DNA of 64,000 nt from Allolobophora icterica (Eukaryota; Annelida; Clitellata; Crassiclitellata; Lumbricidae), in contig OY744607.1 in the NCBI GenBank assembly GCA_963556255.1, positions 6,257,739 through 6,321,738 of the forward strand, written 5' to 3'. The notes under the pieces were generated by a model that did not search any database, was not told the DNA's origin, and worked only from the letters and a program-made list of their open reading frames with translations. The translations under genes were made by a program, and so were the position numbers. How positions within the stretch are numbered: the first letter of the stretch is position 1; the number at the start of each line of letters is the position of its first letter. This document shows, one piece after another, positions 25,545 through 37,014 of this stretch.

Positions 25545-26240
25545 AGCTCCTCGTCATCCTCAATTTTCTCTGCATCCTGGTCAGCATCTTCTTCAGAATT
25601 CTCCACAGCTGCTCAGCACTCTAAGTCTCCGTAGCATCCTCAAATCCTCTTCAGTATCCTCTTCAACCTCCTCAGAATCATCAGAATCCTATGCATCCTA
25701 TTCAGCATCCTAATCATCCGCAATATCCTAGAAGTCTCAGCATCATCATCCTTATCGTCATCCTCATCATGCTGAGCATGTTCTTCATCATCCACCTGCG
25801 CTGTTTTTCAGCACACTCCTCAGAATCACCCTGATCTTCCTTCCTCAGCATCCTCATCAACATCCTCCTCATCATGCTAATCATTGTCAGCATCTTCCTG
25901 ACCATCCTTAGCATATATTCCTGAGCATAATCTCTTCAACATCCCCATCAGTATCCTCATCAGCATCATCCTCAGCATCCTCCTCCTCCGCCTCACCATC
26001 CTCCTTACCATCCTCAGCATCTTCCTCAGCATCCTACTCAGCATCTTCCTCAGCATCTTCCTCAGCGTCCTTCTCCTCAGCATCCTCCTCAGCATCCTCC
26101 TCACCATCCTCAGCATCTTCCTCAGCATCCTCCTCAGCATCCTTTCCTCAGCATCCCAATCAGTATACTCATCAGCATCCCTATCAGCATCCTCCTCCTA
26201 CTCCTCAGCATCAGTATCCTCATCAGCATCCTCCTGCTCA
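25545..26240. repeat. Imperfect CATCCTCCTCAG (12-bp scale) minisatellite
   Basis: The plus strand is repeated CAGCATCCTC with TTC and AC variants. The minus-strand frame MLRRMLRKMLRMVRRM is a translation of it. Confidence 0.93.
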
Positions 26241-26344
26241 GTGCTGCCAAAGAGCCCTGTATTTACGACGACAATCAACGATTCGTCTTAACGACAATCC
26301 CCTCCTCTCCTTCCTCGTAATCCTACCTCCTTCAACACCTGCTT

Positions 26345-26347
26345 CCC

Positions 26348-26423
<76 letters not shown>

Positions 26424-26430
26424 AGTCAGT
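26345..26430. repeat. (CTGT)n microsatellite
   Basis: About 20 near-perfect units. Confidence 0.97.
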
Positions 26431-26639
26431 CTTCCTGTCTCTCTATCAATTCCTCCCTCTATAAGGGTACACTGAAACCTCCCTATGAGGCGGTACAATG
26501 TGCTCCGCTTCATCGGCTGACCACCTGCCGCCGTTGTATAAAGGTTGTGTATTACAGAGGTCCAGTCTATGCATAGATTGTATGTACGTGTGTTTGTGTA
26601 TGTATTATGTATGAATCTATGTATGCATTTATGATTTAT

Positions 26640-27050
26640 GTATCGTTTATGCATATTTGGGTGACCATGTTAATCTATGTATATCAATATATGTATGCAA
26701 ATATGCATGCATGTATGCATGTATGTATGTACAATTTGAATTGTTATTTTGGTTGCAATAAAAACGATTTTTGATTTGATTTGATTTGATTTGATGTATG
26801 CATGCATGTATGTATGTATGTATGCATGAATCTATGTATGTACGTATGTACGTACGAATGTATGAATATGTATGTATGTATGTGTATGTATGTATGTATG
26901 TATGCATGTATGCATGTATGTATGTATGTATGTAAAGTTGTATATATGTATGTATGAATGTAGGCATGTATGAATGTATGTATGTGTGTATGCATGTATG
27001 TATGTACATGTATGTATTATTTGCATGAACGTATGTATGTGTGTGTGTAT
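26640..27050. repeat. (ATGT)n microsatellite split by a LINE tail
   Basis: ATGT/GTAT repeats lie on both sides of GTTGCAATAAAAACGATTTT followed by TGATTTGATTTGATTTGAT (about 26750-26795). That is the 3' tail of the family whose coding end lies at 42.4-43.3 kb. Confidence 0.85.
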
Positions 27051-27068
27051 CTAAGCACTTAATGTAGC

Positions 27069-27181
27069 ACCTGCTCATCTTTTCCCATCACAGACATATA
27101 CCTGCTCATCTTTTCCCATCACAGACATATACCTGCTCATCTTTTCCCATCACAGACATATACCTGCTCATCTTTTCCCAT
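27069..27181. repeat. 31-bp minisatellite, 3.6 near-identical copies
   Basis: Units start at 27069, 27100, 27131 and 27162 with the sequence ACCTGCTCATCTTTTCCCAT plus CACAGACATAT. The lack of divergence points to a recent expansion. Confidence 0.95.
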
Positions 27182-27304
27182 CCGTTGCCGTTTTCTATGG
27201 AATCCCCACAGATGGGCGCCATATAAATGCCTGATTAATAACGTGCGTCAAATGAACCTTCAGAACAATGCATAACGTAACAAACGAAGCAATCATATAG
27301 GCTT

Positions 27305-27335
<31 letters not shown>

Positions 27336-27819
27336 AGCAGATCCATATGATAATATATTAATATTATCATACGTATGGATTTGTTTATATATATACAGAT
27401 CCATATGTATATATATATGTATGTGTATATATATGCATGTATATGTATATGTGTGATTGTGTATGCGTGCGTGCATGCGTGTACGGCTATGGCTTCGGAG
27501 TATTTAGGAAAGAGTAAGAGATTGTCGATGATGCAGTAATGAGCAATTTTATGGTTTGTTAGAATCACATAAACGAGTCCATACATATGCATATACATAC
27601 ATATACATGTACATATATATTATACAAATACATATATATACATATATATGGAGGGTTCAATAGATAATGTTCACTTAATACTCCGAAACCATAGCAATGT
27701 GGAAACTTTATGTTTGTGTACACTTCAATTCATAGCACACACATTATATTACCAGTTATATATATGTATAAATAATATGTTGTGAACTGTAGATAGTATA
27801 TTTATGTATGATATGTATG

Positions 27820-27850
<31 letters not shown>

Positions 27851-27944
27851 CATAATGATGTATATGTATACTATAGATAAATACATAATCCTTGTGTAAT
27901 GAGACTTTGTTTGACGCGCATGTCCATAGGATTGGTCGACCGAG
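27182..27944. other. No gene; TA/TATG-rich sequence
   Basis: Several short (TA)n and ATATGTAT runs, including an imperfect palindrome around 27330-27410 (CAGATCCATATG...CATACGTATGGATTTG). Confidence 0.6.
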
Positions 27945-28305
27945 CTTAAGTATCGAATGGCGAGAGAGAGACAGAGAGACAGAGACAAAGACAGACACAG
28001 AGACAGGGAGACAGACGCAGAGACAGGGAGATAGACGCAGAGACAGAGAGACAGAGAGAGACAGAAAGACAGATAGAGGCAGAGACAGAGAGCCAGATAC
28101 AGATAGAGATAGAGATAGAGATAGAGAGACAGACACAGAGACAGGGTGACAGACACAGAGACAGACACATAGACATACACAGAGACAGACACAGAGAGAC
28201 GGAGACAGAGAGACAGACGCAGACACAGAGACAAGCAGACAGACACAGACAGAGAACGAGGGACAGAAAGAGAGACGGAGACAGAGAGACAGCAACGCAG
28301 ACATG
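27945..28305. repeat. (CAGAGA)n purine-rich microsatellite
   Basis: GACAGAGA units with GGGA and GATA variants. Open frames on both strands are artefacts. Confidence 0.95.
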
Positions 28306-28677
28306 CGTAAGTGTGGTTTCGTATAATACACGTATGCGTGGCTATATATATGTGTACGCCTATGTGTATATGTACGCGTATGTTTGTCTGTATGCGTACA
28401 TGCGGCCATGTGTATGCGTAGGTGTGGCAATTTGTACGCGTGCGTGCCTATGGATGAGAAGAGACGCTCATTTGTCTCGGAGGCGTGTTTCTATAGATGC
28501 GACGCTTTGGAGCATCTCATGAACGGACGATGGATGCGGATGCTAGGCTAGGATGCTGGTGGTGGTTGCTGCTGCTGCTGCAGATGACCACGACGACGGC
28601 GGCGAACACTGTCAATCTCAACTGCTGCTGCTGAAGCTGACGGATGCGACTCGAAGCATCTTGCAGGAGGTCGCAAG

Positions 28678-28825
28678 ATGCTGACGACGTTTAGCGGAGG
28701 TATCTCATCGGCGTCAGGAGTGGCCCTGCGGATAGCGCTCAGCGATCGGCGAGGCATCTATCGGCCAGGGGAGAAACTAACGGGCGAGGTGGTCCTCGAG
28801 GCAAAGGAAGACCTTCCCATCTGCG
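28678..28825 (+). CDS. Arrestin-domain-containing protein (ARRDC-like), first coding exon
   Basis: The frame starts at ATG 28678 (A at -3; first in-frame ATG after the TGA at 28585-28587). It encodes 49 residues ending SDRRGIYRPGEKLTGEVVLE then AKEDLPIC. The Y-x-PGE-x-(L/V)-x-G-x-V-x-L signature is the hallmark of strands at the start of the arrestin N domain in ARRDC/TXNIP proteins. These are cytosolic adaptors that link membrane cargo to ubiquitin ligases; that role is family knowledge, not shown here. The exon ends TGCG followed by the donor GTAGGT at 28826, phase 1. The GCT/GAC-rich region just upstream (28560-28677) is probably 5' UTR. Which ARRDC paralogue this is cannot be told. Confidence 0.82.
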
Positions 28826-28904
28826 GTAGGTCACCTTTACCTCACCTGTTCAGTTGATATATTATACAGTATACATTTTAAAAATATACATTTAATACAT
28901 ATAC

Positions 28905-29251
28905 CCTGTGTGGGAATTGTAGAAAACAGACTTGGGGTTGAACAATTTATCCGTAGTTTGCAAACTGATGTCAACGAAATTTGAAAGCAGTTGATTTTAA
29001 CGCTAGCAGTTTTGCAAGTCATACTTTAATCAAAATCAATTCCTATGTTGAGAAAATTCAAAAATGAATACATGATACACCATGGAAATTTCTTCTCTTT
29101 TGTCAGAGACAGAGTCAAATTGAGCTAAATCACACTAAGGCACACCTGAGGGTGTTGGAAACGACCCCCTGGGGGCGTGCAATGAAGACTCAACTGGGGG
29201 TCCTAAGAAAGAATAGGGGTGAACTCCCAACCCCCGACAATTCCCACCCTG
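28905..29251 (-). mobile_element. MITE, 347-bp family, copy 1
   Basis: It begins CCTGTGTGGGAATTGT and ends ACAATTCCCACCCTG. Over its whole length it is the reverse complement of 57379-57725 with moderate divergence. It starts 80 bp after the first arrestin exon. Confidence 0.85.
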
Positions 29252-29974
29252 CGCATATTTACATATATATATACACACACACATATATATAGTCTATTAG
29301 TATGTAAGTAATATAAGTAAGAATAGTCATTAATGAACCATGCAATTGCTAACCGCATTTTGGTGTACACTCAACATAGTGAACATATATATTTATATAT
29401 ATATATATATTTATATATATATTCACTACAGAATACAGATCTATACATATAATTATACATAATATTATAGTGTACAGGTTTGGAGCAAATAACCTCGGAG
29501 TAGTTATATTCAGCGCCCCTCGATAGTTTGTTTTGGAATTGGCGCTCTATAAATTAAAATGCAATACAAGTGAATAAGCTGGAGGTCTCCATGACGTAGC
29601 GTTTGTGTGGCGCTGTCATGTCTCTGTGTCTGTCTGTCTGCCTCTGTCTGTCTGTATGTCTCTATCTGTCTGTCACTGTCTCTGAGTATCTGTGTCTCTC
29701 TGTCTTTATATGTCTCTGTGTCTCTATGTCTTTGTGTCTCTATCTCTAGGTCTGTCCGTCCATCTCTAGCTCTTTGTTCGCCTGTGCCTGCTCTATTTCT
29801 TTCTGTCACTCTGTCTGTCTGTCTATGTGTGTCTGTCTCTATGCCTCTCTCTCTCTCTACCTCCGTCTCTACCTTTCTCTGTCTCTCTCTCCCTCTCTCT
29901 CTGCGGGTTATCCTATATATAATTTCCCGGCTCGGTGTGTCCATCGTAAGATAAACGCTAACGGAGTGTATTAA
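29252..29974. other. No gene; TA repeats and (TCTG/TCTC)n at 29620-29915
   Basis: ATATATTTATATAT near 29385-29425 and a pyrimidine-rich TCTGTCTG microsatellite. CGCCAATTCCAAAACAAACT near 29520 with GGCGCTCTATAAATTAAAAT next to it looks like a retroelement 3' end. Confidence 0.7.
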
Positions 29975-29975
29975 A

Positions 29976-30508
29976 GAAAGAGATTGTTATGCCAACAGTT
30001 TTATTCTGTGACATCTTAATGCAATTGTTATTTTACTAATGAAAGAGGTTGCCAAGCCAACAGTTTTATTCTTCGAAATCACAATGTAATTATTACTTTA
30101 ACTAGTGTATTAACCCGTCATAAATTATGACGTGACGACAGTGTATCATTATAGGCCTATATGTATCGTTGGCTAAAATGCTCTGCTCGCCGTCGTCAAG
30201 ACGACCGTCGTCAAGACGGCAGTATAGTGACGTCACAAACGGTTTCACAATAGAACAGAAAGCGTTATACGACGGACAAATTTGCATTTAAGGAAACTAT
30301 ATGTATAGATAATGAAAGAGGTTGCTATGCCAACACTTTTGTTCTATGAGATCGTAATGCAATTCTTATTTTACTATTAAAAGAGGTTGCCAAGCCAACA
30401 GTTTAATTCTACGAACCCACAATGTAATTATTATTTTAATAATGAAAGAGGTTGCTATGCCAACAGTTTTATTCTGTGAGATCATAATGCAATAATCACA
30501 TTCCGATT
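29976..30508. repeat. 65-bp satellite, five units in alternating A/B order, interrupted by an insertion
   Basis: Units start at 29976, 30041, 30314, 30379 and 30444, each GAAAGAGGTTGC(T/C)A(T/A)GCCA-like. Units 1, 3 and 5 share GCTATGCC or TTATGCC with AATGCAAT; units 2 and 4 share GCCAAGCC with AATGTAATTATT. This makes a 130-bp dimer. Between units 2 and 4 the spacing is enlarged by a 208-bp insertion. Confidence 0.9.
30106..30313 (+). mobile_element. Dispersed 208-bp element, copy C, inserted into the 65-bp satellite
   Basis: It starts CTAGTGTATTAACCCGTC, contains TATAGGCCTATA, two GCCGTCGTCAAGAC-like blocks and GGCAGTATAGTGACGTCACA, and ends near ACTATATGTATAGATAAT. Satellite phase resumes exactly after it, so both boundaries are known to within a few bases. 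Confidence 0.85.
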
Positions 30509-31048
30509 GTCGCGTTCTCGAAACAGGGCAAAATATTCTAGTATTGTCTTGAGTTCAAGGAGTGCTGTTTTCATGGTACGTATCGTCTCAGCGTTTGTAT
30601 GTCCTTATGTCAAGGGGTTGCGTCTACACACTAAAAGGTCCGCCTATAAATGTCCCAATACGGGCCACAGTTGATTCTGTCCATACTACAAGTGTCTGCT
30701 CGATCAGACATCATATTTACACAGTGTATGTCTCAAAACGTCCCTCTGCGTTTCTGTATGTGCGTGTACATTTGTGCTTCGCTTGATGGCCTCCGTCCGT
30801 CGACAATCCGGGCCTTAAACATGCTTTAACCGGTGGCTCAATGCGTGCAATACACGCTTCTGTCCGGTTTGCGATAGGAGGCCATCGTTCAATTGTCGGA
30901 AGATAAGGCGATCATGCACGCCAGCATTGTATCCTTCTCGATTTACTGCAATAAATTCCTCGACTCTCTTCCGCTTTCCTCTTTCTCGTGCTTGCTTTGA
31001 CTTTGGTCCGGTTTTTTTGGTACTCTGGATGCATATACTAAGACACAC
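30509..31048. other. No recognised gene
   Basis: A 74-codon frame at 30562-30786 has no family motif. Confidence 0.4.
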
Positions 31049-31225
31049 GTTGTGGAAATTGCCGATTGGTTAGAGCGTTCGCCTTGTAACATGGAGAGCT
31101 TCATCTGAAACCGTTACTGAGTAGGGACATTGAGAAAGTCCTTCTGTCACAATTGCTCAGCGCCTTGGATTGATGCTTGGTCATGAGGTAGGGCGCTTAA
31201 TAGATGCGTAATAATAATTATTGTT
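31049..31225 (+). mobile_element. Degenerate tRNA-derived SINE
   Basis: An A-box-like GATTGGTTAGAGCG lies near 31064. The B box is decayed (GAAACCGTTACTG). The central GAAAGTCCTTCTGTCACAATTGCTC block matches the CAAGTCCTTCACTCGCAATTGCTC block of the SINE at 53411-53632. The 3' end GGGCGCTTAATAGATGCG leads into AAT repeats. Confidence 0.7.
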
Positions 31226-31230
31226 CAATT

Positions 31231-31696
<466 letters not shown>

Positions 31697-32545
31697 TCAA
31701 TCAATCAATCAATCATGAAATTTATATAGCGCCTCTTCAAGGGCTCTACTCAGAGGCACTCCCAAGCCAGGCCTGATCAAAGAAAAAAGTCTTCAATAGA
31801 GCGTAAAAAGAAGACGGGTGAGTACGAGGAGACAGGCGAAGGAGAGGTGGTAAGTCATTCCACGCAGTTGGACCAGCGACAGAGAATGCTCGGCGCTGCA
31901 TAGTAGCAGTGCGGGCATACGGGACTATAAAGTCGCCCCGAGAAGAGGAACGGAGGGCTGAGCGACCCGTAAGAGAAGAAGAGAGAGTGAAAACAGAGCA
32001 TAAGTAGGAAGGAGCCATGCCCAAAACACATTGCCAGGCGAGAGAGCAAAGCCGATACAGAATACGCTGCCGGATGGGAAGCCAATGAAGAGTATGATGC
32101 ATGTAGGAGGATACACTACCATAGCGGGGTATGGAGCCAACAAGGCGCGCCGCAGACCGCAGGACCCTCTCAAGGAAGGACAGGCGGGTTTGAGGAAGAC
32201 CGGTGTAGAGAGAAGAGCAATAATCTAAACGAGAGCAAACAAAGGCATGGATAAGAGTTGAAGCAGCAGAGGCTGAGAGAGAGCGAGCAACAACCCTGAG
32301 CTGGCGGAGATGGTAGAAACAGGAGCGAGACAGAGAAGAGAGGTGCTTAGTAAAGGTTAGTTCCTGGTCAAGAATGACACCAAGGTTCCGGACAGAGGTA
32401 GAAAATGATATTAGAGGAAATTCAGCAGCCAAAAGGGTCAGGTCAAGTTTTGCTAACTGCTGGCGAGTGCCCAGCCATATGTACTGGGTCTTAAGAGGAT
32501 TAAGTCTCAGGCGATTGGAAGAAAGCCAGGCAGATAGAGTGTCTT
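31697..32545 (-). mobile_element. 5'-truncated non-LTR retrotransposon with open reverse-transcriptase C-terminus
   Basis: The minus-strand frame is open from about 32540 to the stop at 31746 (roughly 265 codons). It begins WLSSNRLRLNPLKTQYIWLG and continues with the block VRNLGVILDQELTFTKH, then HWLPIRQRILYRLC, then WNDLPPLLR and a final FYALLKTFFF. Those are the post-catalytic palm, thumb and C-terminal blocks typical of CR1/L2/Jockey-type proteins. The catalytic FADD box is upstream and lost. The 3' UTR is about 50 bp with a hairpin (AGAGGCGCTATATAAATTT) and a GATT tail at 31697-31718. The undamaged frame suggests a fairly recent insertion. Confidence 0.85.
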
Positions 32546-32681
32546 AAAACGCACTTACTGAGATCAGTCAGATAGCCATGTGTGCAGCGCTTTTTCAAAG
32601 GCGCTATATTAAGTGTCTTGATACATACATAGATACACATATACATACATACATATGTATACATGCATACATACATTCATG

Positions 32682-33100
32682 TCATGTCATGTCGCCGTCG
32701 TCGCTTTGCGATGGTAGGCTACATGAATGGGTCAACATTGTCCAGCATTTCCTATCTCGTACTGCAGCCATTAGTCTGGTTCCAGATAGTCCAATCCATT
32801 TTATAATATTGTCAATCCAGGATATTCTTGGTCTGCCGCGGTTGCGAATCCCTTCTACAAGGCCTGTCATCAGGCTGCCTTCGATGTTGTCCTTCGGCTG
32901 CCGCATGATGTGTCCAAAGTACCTTAGCTTGCGGGTTCGGACGTGGTTCAGCAGTTCGCTTTTGGTCCTCGCCACCTTTTATATTTGTTCGGTGGTCATC
33001 CTTTTTGTCCATGGAATTCTTAGCAACTTTCTGAAGCACTTGTTCTCGAATGATTGGATGCGTTTCTCTTCTTCTTTCTTTAACATCCATATATACATAC
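32682..33100 (-). mobile_element. Second non-LTR retrotransposon C-terminal fragment (RTE/Jockey-type end)
   Basis: The minus-strand frames give FRKLLRIPWTKRMTTEQI, then LRYFGHIMRQPKDNIEGSLM, then GRPRISWIDNIIKWIGLSG and a stop at 32682. The L+IPWT...YFGH...GRPR..W.D....W.GL pattern is common to a large class of invertebrate non-LTR elements. One frameshift lies near 32975. A GTAT/CATA tail and a hairpin AGCGCCTTTGAAAAAGCGCT (about 32589-32608) follow. Confidence 0.75.
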
Positions 33101-33480
33101 ATACATACAATAATGCGGCACAAGCAAGCTCGAATGTGGCTAAGCAACGTAGAGCTTATCTGAGACTACTGAGCCTTTTTGTACTTTCTGGATCGACATA
33201 CGGGTATCTTAGCAAGTTAGCAAGCTAGAAAGTTAAGGCATGTTGATGATAGATAGCTGTGATAGAGTTTGCGCTTCATTCAAAAGAAACCTGCAAGACA
33301 TTGGAGACTGGAACCATGCTTCAGAGAAAATCAGTAGAGACGGGTAACATTTAGACCTATCACGTTTGCCCTTTCTATACCCAACACACTTGCATGCTTT
33401 GCTCCTCATTTTTCTTTACCCTTTTTTCCTATCTGGTTTTCTTCCTTGTCTTTGCCGTCTCTGGTGTTTAATTCATAATA
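33101..33480. other. No recognised gene
   Basis: CATACATA remnant, then mixed sequence. Confidence 0.4.
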
Positions 33481-33489
33481 ATTAATTCT

Positions 33490-33690
33490 TCATTTTTGTC
33501 TTCATCCATTCCCCCTATATGTCCATCCGGCCTTTCCTCTTTCCCTCCTTCTCTTCCACGATGCCTCAGTCCCTCCCTTCTTCCCCCTCTCAATCCCTCT
33601 CACCCTCCCGTCGTTTCTCCAACCCTCCGCTCCTTTCCTTCTTCCATACTTTTCTCCCCTTTTCCATTGTCTCTCTCTCTCCTTCACTGG
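33490..33690. repeat. Pyrimidine-rich CCCTCC/TTCC tract
   Basis: Imperfect TCCCTCCCTTC-like repeats. Confidence 0.8.
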
Positions 33691-33783
33691 TCCATTATCT
33701 GAGCCTGGCCAGCCGTAAAGTCGTCGTCAAAATGGGATCGCAAATCTACAGCTGCTAATACCAAATCACACGTCTATGACATT

Positions 33784-34430
33784 GCTGACAATATCTGATT
33801 ATGGAATGATGACGATATCTAATTATAGAACGATGACGACGTCTAGTTGAAGAACGGTGACGATATAAAATTATAGAACGGTGACGATATCTCATTGCAG
33901 AACGGTGACGACAACTAATTCTAGAAAGGTGACGAAGTCTAATAATAGAACTATGACAATATCTAATTATAGGACGGTGACGACATCTACGCGACCCCAA
34001 CGGTGGCCCTTGTCAAAGGAGGTAGATGTAAAATGTGACTGTTAATGTACACGTTTTTCGATAGTGCCCGTATAATATGGCCTCGACCCTGCTCATTTTT
34101 CAATGTATTGATCGGGTGAGATCCATCACGGCCCCTTCCCGCTTAAATGGGAGCCACGCCATTTAAGGTCCCCGTATACGGACCGTGCTAGCCCGAGATT
34201 CAAATCTTTGAAATAAGCCACCATCGGGAGGCAAACCGGCGCCCTCACGCACAGCGAAGCATGGAACGTGCGCTCTTACCGATGTAGCTAATGGGAGATG
34301 AGTCCTTTTTATTGGTTAGTAATATCACTGACTTGGGTTGGGAGCGCCTCTGAATCGTTCTATGATTAGATATCGTCACCGTTCTATAAATAGATGTCGT
34401 CATCGTGCTATAATTAGACAGCGTCATCAT
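33784..34430. repeat. Foldback-like structure with 24-bp subrepeats in both arms
   Basis: The left arm (about 33808-33990) has eight 24-bp units TGACGATATCTAATTATAGA plus ACGG. The right arm (about 34354-34430) has three units of the complement (CCGTTCTATAATTAGATATC GTCA type). The centre holds unrelated sequence including a SINE-like piece. Confidence 0.8.
34150..34345 (-). mobile_element. Possible tRNA-derived SINE in the foldback centre
   Basis: The minus strand reads TAGCTACATCGGTAAGAGCG, then CACGTTCCATG, then GGTTTGCCTCCCG, in the places of an A box and a decayed B box. GGGAGCGCCTCTGAATCG near 34338 matches the 3' end of other SINEs here but in plus orientation, so the piece is rearranged. 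Confidence 0.4.
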
Positions 34431-34819
34431 TAAAATTACAACTACAGTACTGGGCTCAGACGAACAAAACCTGCTTAACAACACAAACCCGCTAAGAGTT
34501 TTTTCCTGTGTGTGAGCAACGCACAAATACACGGCGTTACAGAAAAAGAATGATTAGCAGTTGCTTGGTATACGTCAATTGAGAAAGATGCGATAAGAAT
34601 CTCGGCGAGCATCGTTTATTCGGAACTATTGTCAGCTCGTGTCGTCTGCGTTCGTTTTTATCTGATGCAACCGAATACAATCGACTTCCTTCGTATTGGA
34701 GATTTTATCTCCATGTTTGATTTTACAGTTTTTGCGAAGTTATGCCTTCAGTTCCATGGACAGTTTTCCTGAATGTACATTCTCGGAGTTCCATGAATAT
34801 GACACGAATCTTCTATAAT
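34431..34819. other. No recognised gene
   Basis: No coding or repeat signal. Confidence 0.4.
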
Positions 34820-35085
34820 TACATGGATAGATAGACAGATAGATAGACAGACAGACTGAGAGATAGACGTATATACAGCTAGACAGGCAGACGGACGGAC
34901 GGACGGATCGATGAATGGTTGAATGGATGGATAAATGGATGGATGAATGAATGGATGGATGAATGAATAGATGGGCGGATCGATCGATGACTGGATCGAT
35001 GAATGAATTGATGAATGGATGGATTGGTCGACGAATGGGTGGACGATGGATGACGGATTGATAGATGGATGGAGGGATGGAGTGA
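34820..35085. repeat. (GATA/GACG/GGAT)n microsatellite
   Basis: ATAGATAGACAG, then GGACGGAC, then ATGGATGGATGA runs. Confidence 0.93.
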
Positions 35086-35267
35086 TGACAAAACAGGACA
35101 AGATAAGATAACATGAGATAAGATGAGATGAGACGACAAAAGACGACAAAAAATGGGACAAGCATTCAATAAATCACTACAAGCGATGACATCAAACTAA
35201 ATAGTCCAAGTTGAGAACAAAATCCACGCAGCAGGACAGACAGACGTTTCCAGTTTAAGAAACAATC

Positions 35268-35650
35268 ATATGATTGTTCCGCCAATCCTGTTATTGTTCC
35301 GCCAATCCTGTCATTGTTCAGCCAATCCTATGATTGTTCCACCAATCCCGTGCTTGTTCCGTCAATCCCGTGAATGTTCTGACAATTCTGTGATTGTTCC
35401 ACCAATCCTGTGATTGTTCCGCCAATCCCTTGTTTGTTCCACCAATCCCGTGCTTGTTCCATCAATCCTGTGATTGTTCCGCCAATCCCGTGATTGTTAC
35501 GCCAATCCTATTATATGTTCCGCCAATCCCGTGATTGTTACGCCAATCCCGTGATTATACCGCCAATCCCGTGATTGTTACGCCAGTCCCGTGATTGTTA
35601 CGCCAATCCCGTGATTGTTCCGTCAATCCTATGATTGTGCCGCCAATCTA
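35268..35650. repeat. 20-bp minisatellite, about 19 copies
   Basis: The unit is GATTGTTCCGCCAATCC(T/C)GT, with substitutions at a few fixed positions and one unit with a 1-bp insertion. Confidence 0.95.
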
Positions 35651-36079
35651 TAGGCTGCTACTTCCAGTGCTCCTACAGCAGGGCCAATAATATCCACTGC
35701 GATCGATGGACTGGAGATTGGAGATCCAATCTGTTGCAAATCTTAACTGAGGATCGATAAATGTTATTGTTTTCTTATTTCGTGCAGACGGCTTCAATTT
35801 ATGGCCGATCTCCTGGACCACTCTCAGTCGAGGTTTATTAATGGTCCCTCACGCAATCGCAAATGGCCGAGGCGCTCCATAGAGAACGCAGGATATAGAT
35901 CGGGCAGTGACAGACTTCCAGGTGTAACCTTAAAATAAATCAGAAAATCCGCTTAGCGAATCGACGGAGAGAGATGTGTTGGAACTTCGGAGATCCTATC
36001 AGGATCAGTCCTTTTTAAATACTGCAGTTATTCGGACCAAAGATTTCAGTTGATAGTTTCACTCGAGCAGCAGCGTATG
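35651..36079. other. No recognised gene; one strong splice-acceptor-like site
   Basis: TTTTCTTATTTCGTGCAG ending at 35787 is an excellent acceptor. A 45-bp open segment follows to GAG/GTTTAT at 35832, phase compatible with the arrestin exons (see findings). Confidence 0.35.
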
Positions 36080-36500
36080 AAACAAGGTAATTTTACGAAG
36101 GTAACAAAATATGGAACCAAGGTAACAGCATTTTCACCGCATGCAGGGAAAAATAGCTGGAACGAATGTAACAATACAATACTTCCACCACTTTATAACA
36201 TCTTGAAGTGAGATATAATATTTTAACTGCAGTGTTAATACATTAGAGTTAAGGAAACAATACTTTCACCAAGGTAACAACGTTACCATCATGGTAACAA
36301 TATATATCCAAGGAAACAATAACTTCATCGAGGCAAACTATTTCTACCACAGTAACAATATATATATTACCAAGGAAACAATAGTCTACTTTCACCGAGG
36401 TAAAAATATCTCCACCGCAGTCACAATGCGCGGCATCAAGATAACAATAGTGTCACCAAGGCAACCAAAATAATATCCACCACAGTAGGCTAACGATGTA
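36080..36500. repeat. Degenerate AAGGTAACA minisatellite
   Basis: About 14 copies of (A)CCAAGGTAACAATA-like units spaced about 25-35 bp. A related array lies at 50885-51000. Confidence 0.8.
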
Positions 36501-36667
36501 TGGAATCAAGGTACACGGAGACTTTCACCTTGTTCCTGTGTCATGCAGACGCTCTCCATTTTCCGTGTTGCAAAAGATGTTGCGTCGGCCGCGCATTGTA
36601 CTCGAAAGACACTCCTAATTTCCGGCGCAGGCGCGGATGATTTCGTCTCACGTTCCTTCCTTTAAAG

Positions 36668-36721
36668 ATGGAATCGATGCGAGGAACGTGGGAGAAGCAA
36701 TCTCCTCCAGTTGGATTATCC
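36668..36721 (+). CDS. Probable second coding exon of the arrestin-domain gene (54 bp)
   Basis: The acceptor CACGTTCCTTCCTTTAAAG ends at 36667 and the donor GTAAAG starts at 36722. Both ends are phase 1, the same as the exons at 28678-28825 and 63059-63339. Joined to the flanking split codons, it encodes GIDARNVGEAISSSWII. The arrestin N domain at this point normally reads G-I-x5/6-G-x-A-x-V-x-W; here GI, GEA and W fall at nearly the right spacing. It would fill the segment missing between the other two exons, which otherwise lack this strand. It was identified by reading the intron for a phase-matched exon, so chance cannot be excluded. Confidence 0.55.
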
Positions 36722-37014
36722 GTAAAGAGGTGACCACTCAGAGTGGGTCACGCAGGGCAGGGAAGGGGAGGGAAGACCGGAGATTGCCCGACTTTAGAGG
36801 ATCGTGCATCCACCGTATACTGTCAGGCTGACTGGAACAGGCTTTGGGTTGCAGAGGCTGTTGCATGGTGAACGAACGGAAGGAGAGAAGGATACATACA
36901 ACAGGAGACAAACGGATAGACAGAGTCACAGAGAGAAGGATGGATCAGCAGACTGTTGGAAATGACAGAACAATACTATACTTATACAAAGAGATTTAGA
37001 AAGACAGAGAAACA
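36722..37014. other. Intron sequence, no further feature
   Basis: No repeat or coding signal. Confidence 0.4.

Noticed and set aside
31049..31120. tRNA gene in plus orientation
   Set aside because: The B box is degenerate and the body matches the SINE at 53.4-53.6 kb.
35268..35650. Repeat-spacer look of the 20-bp array considered as CRISPR
   Set aside because: No spacers; the variation is simple substitution within tandem units.
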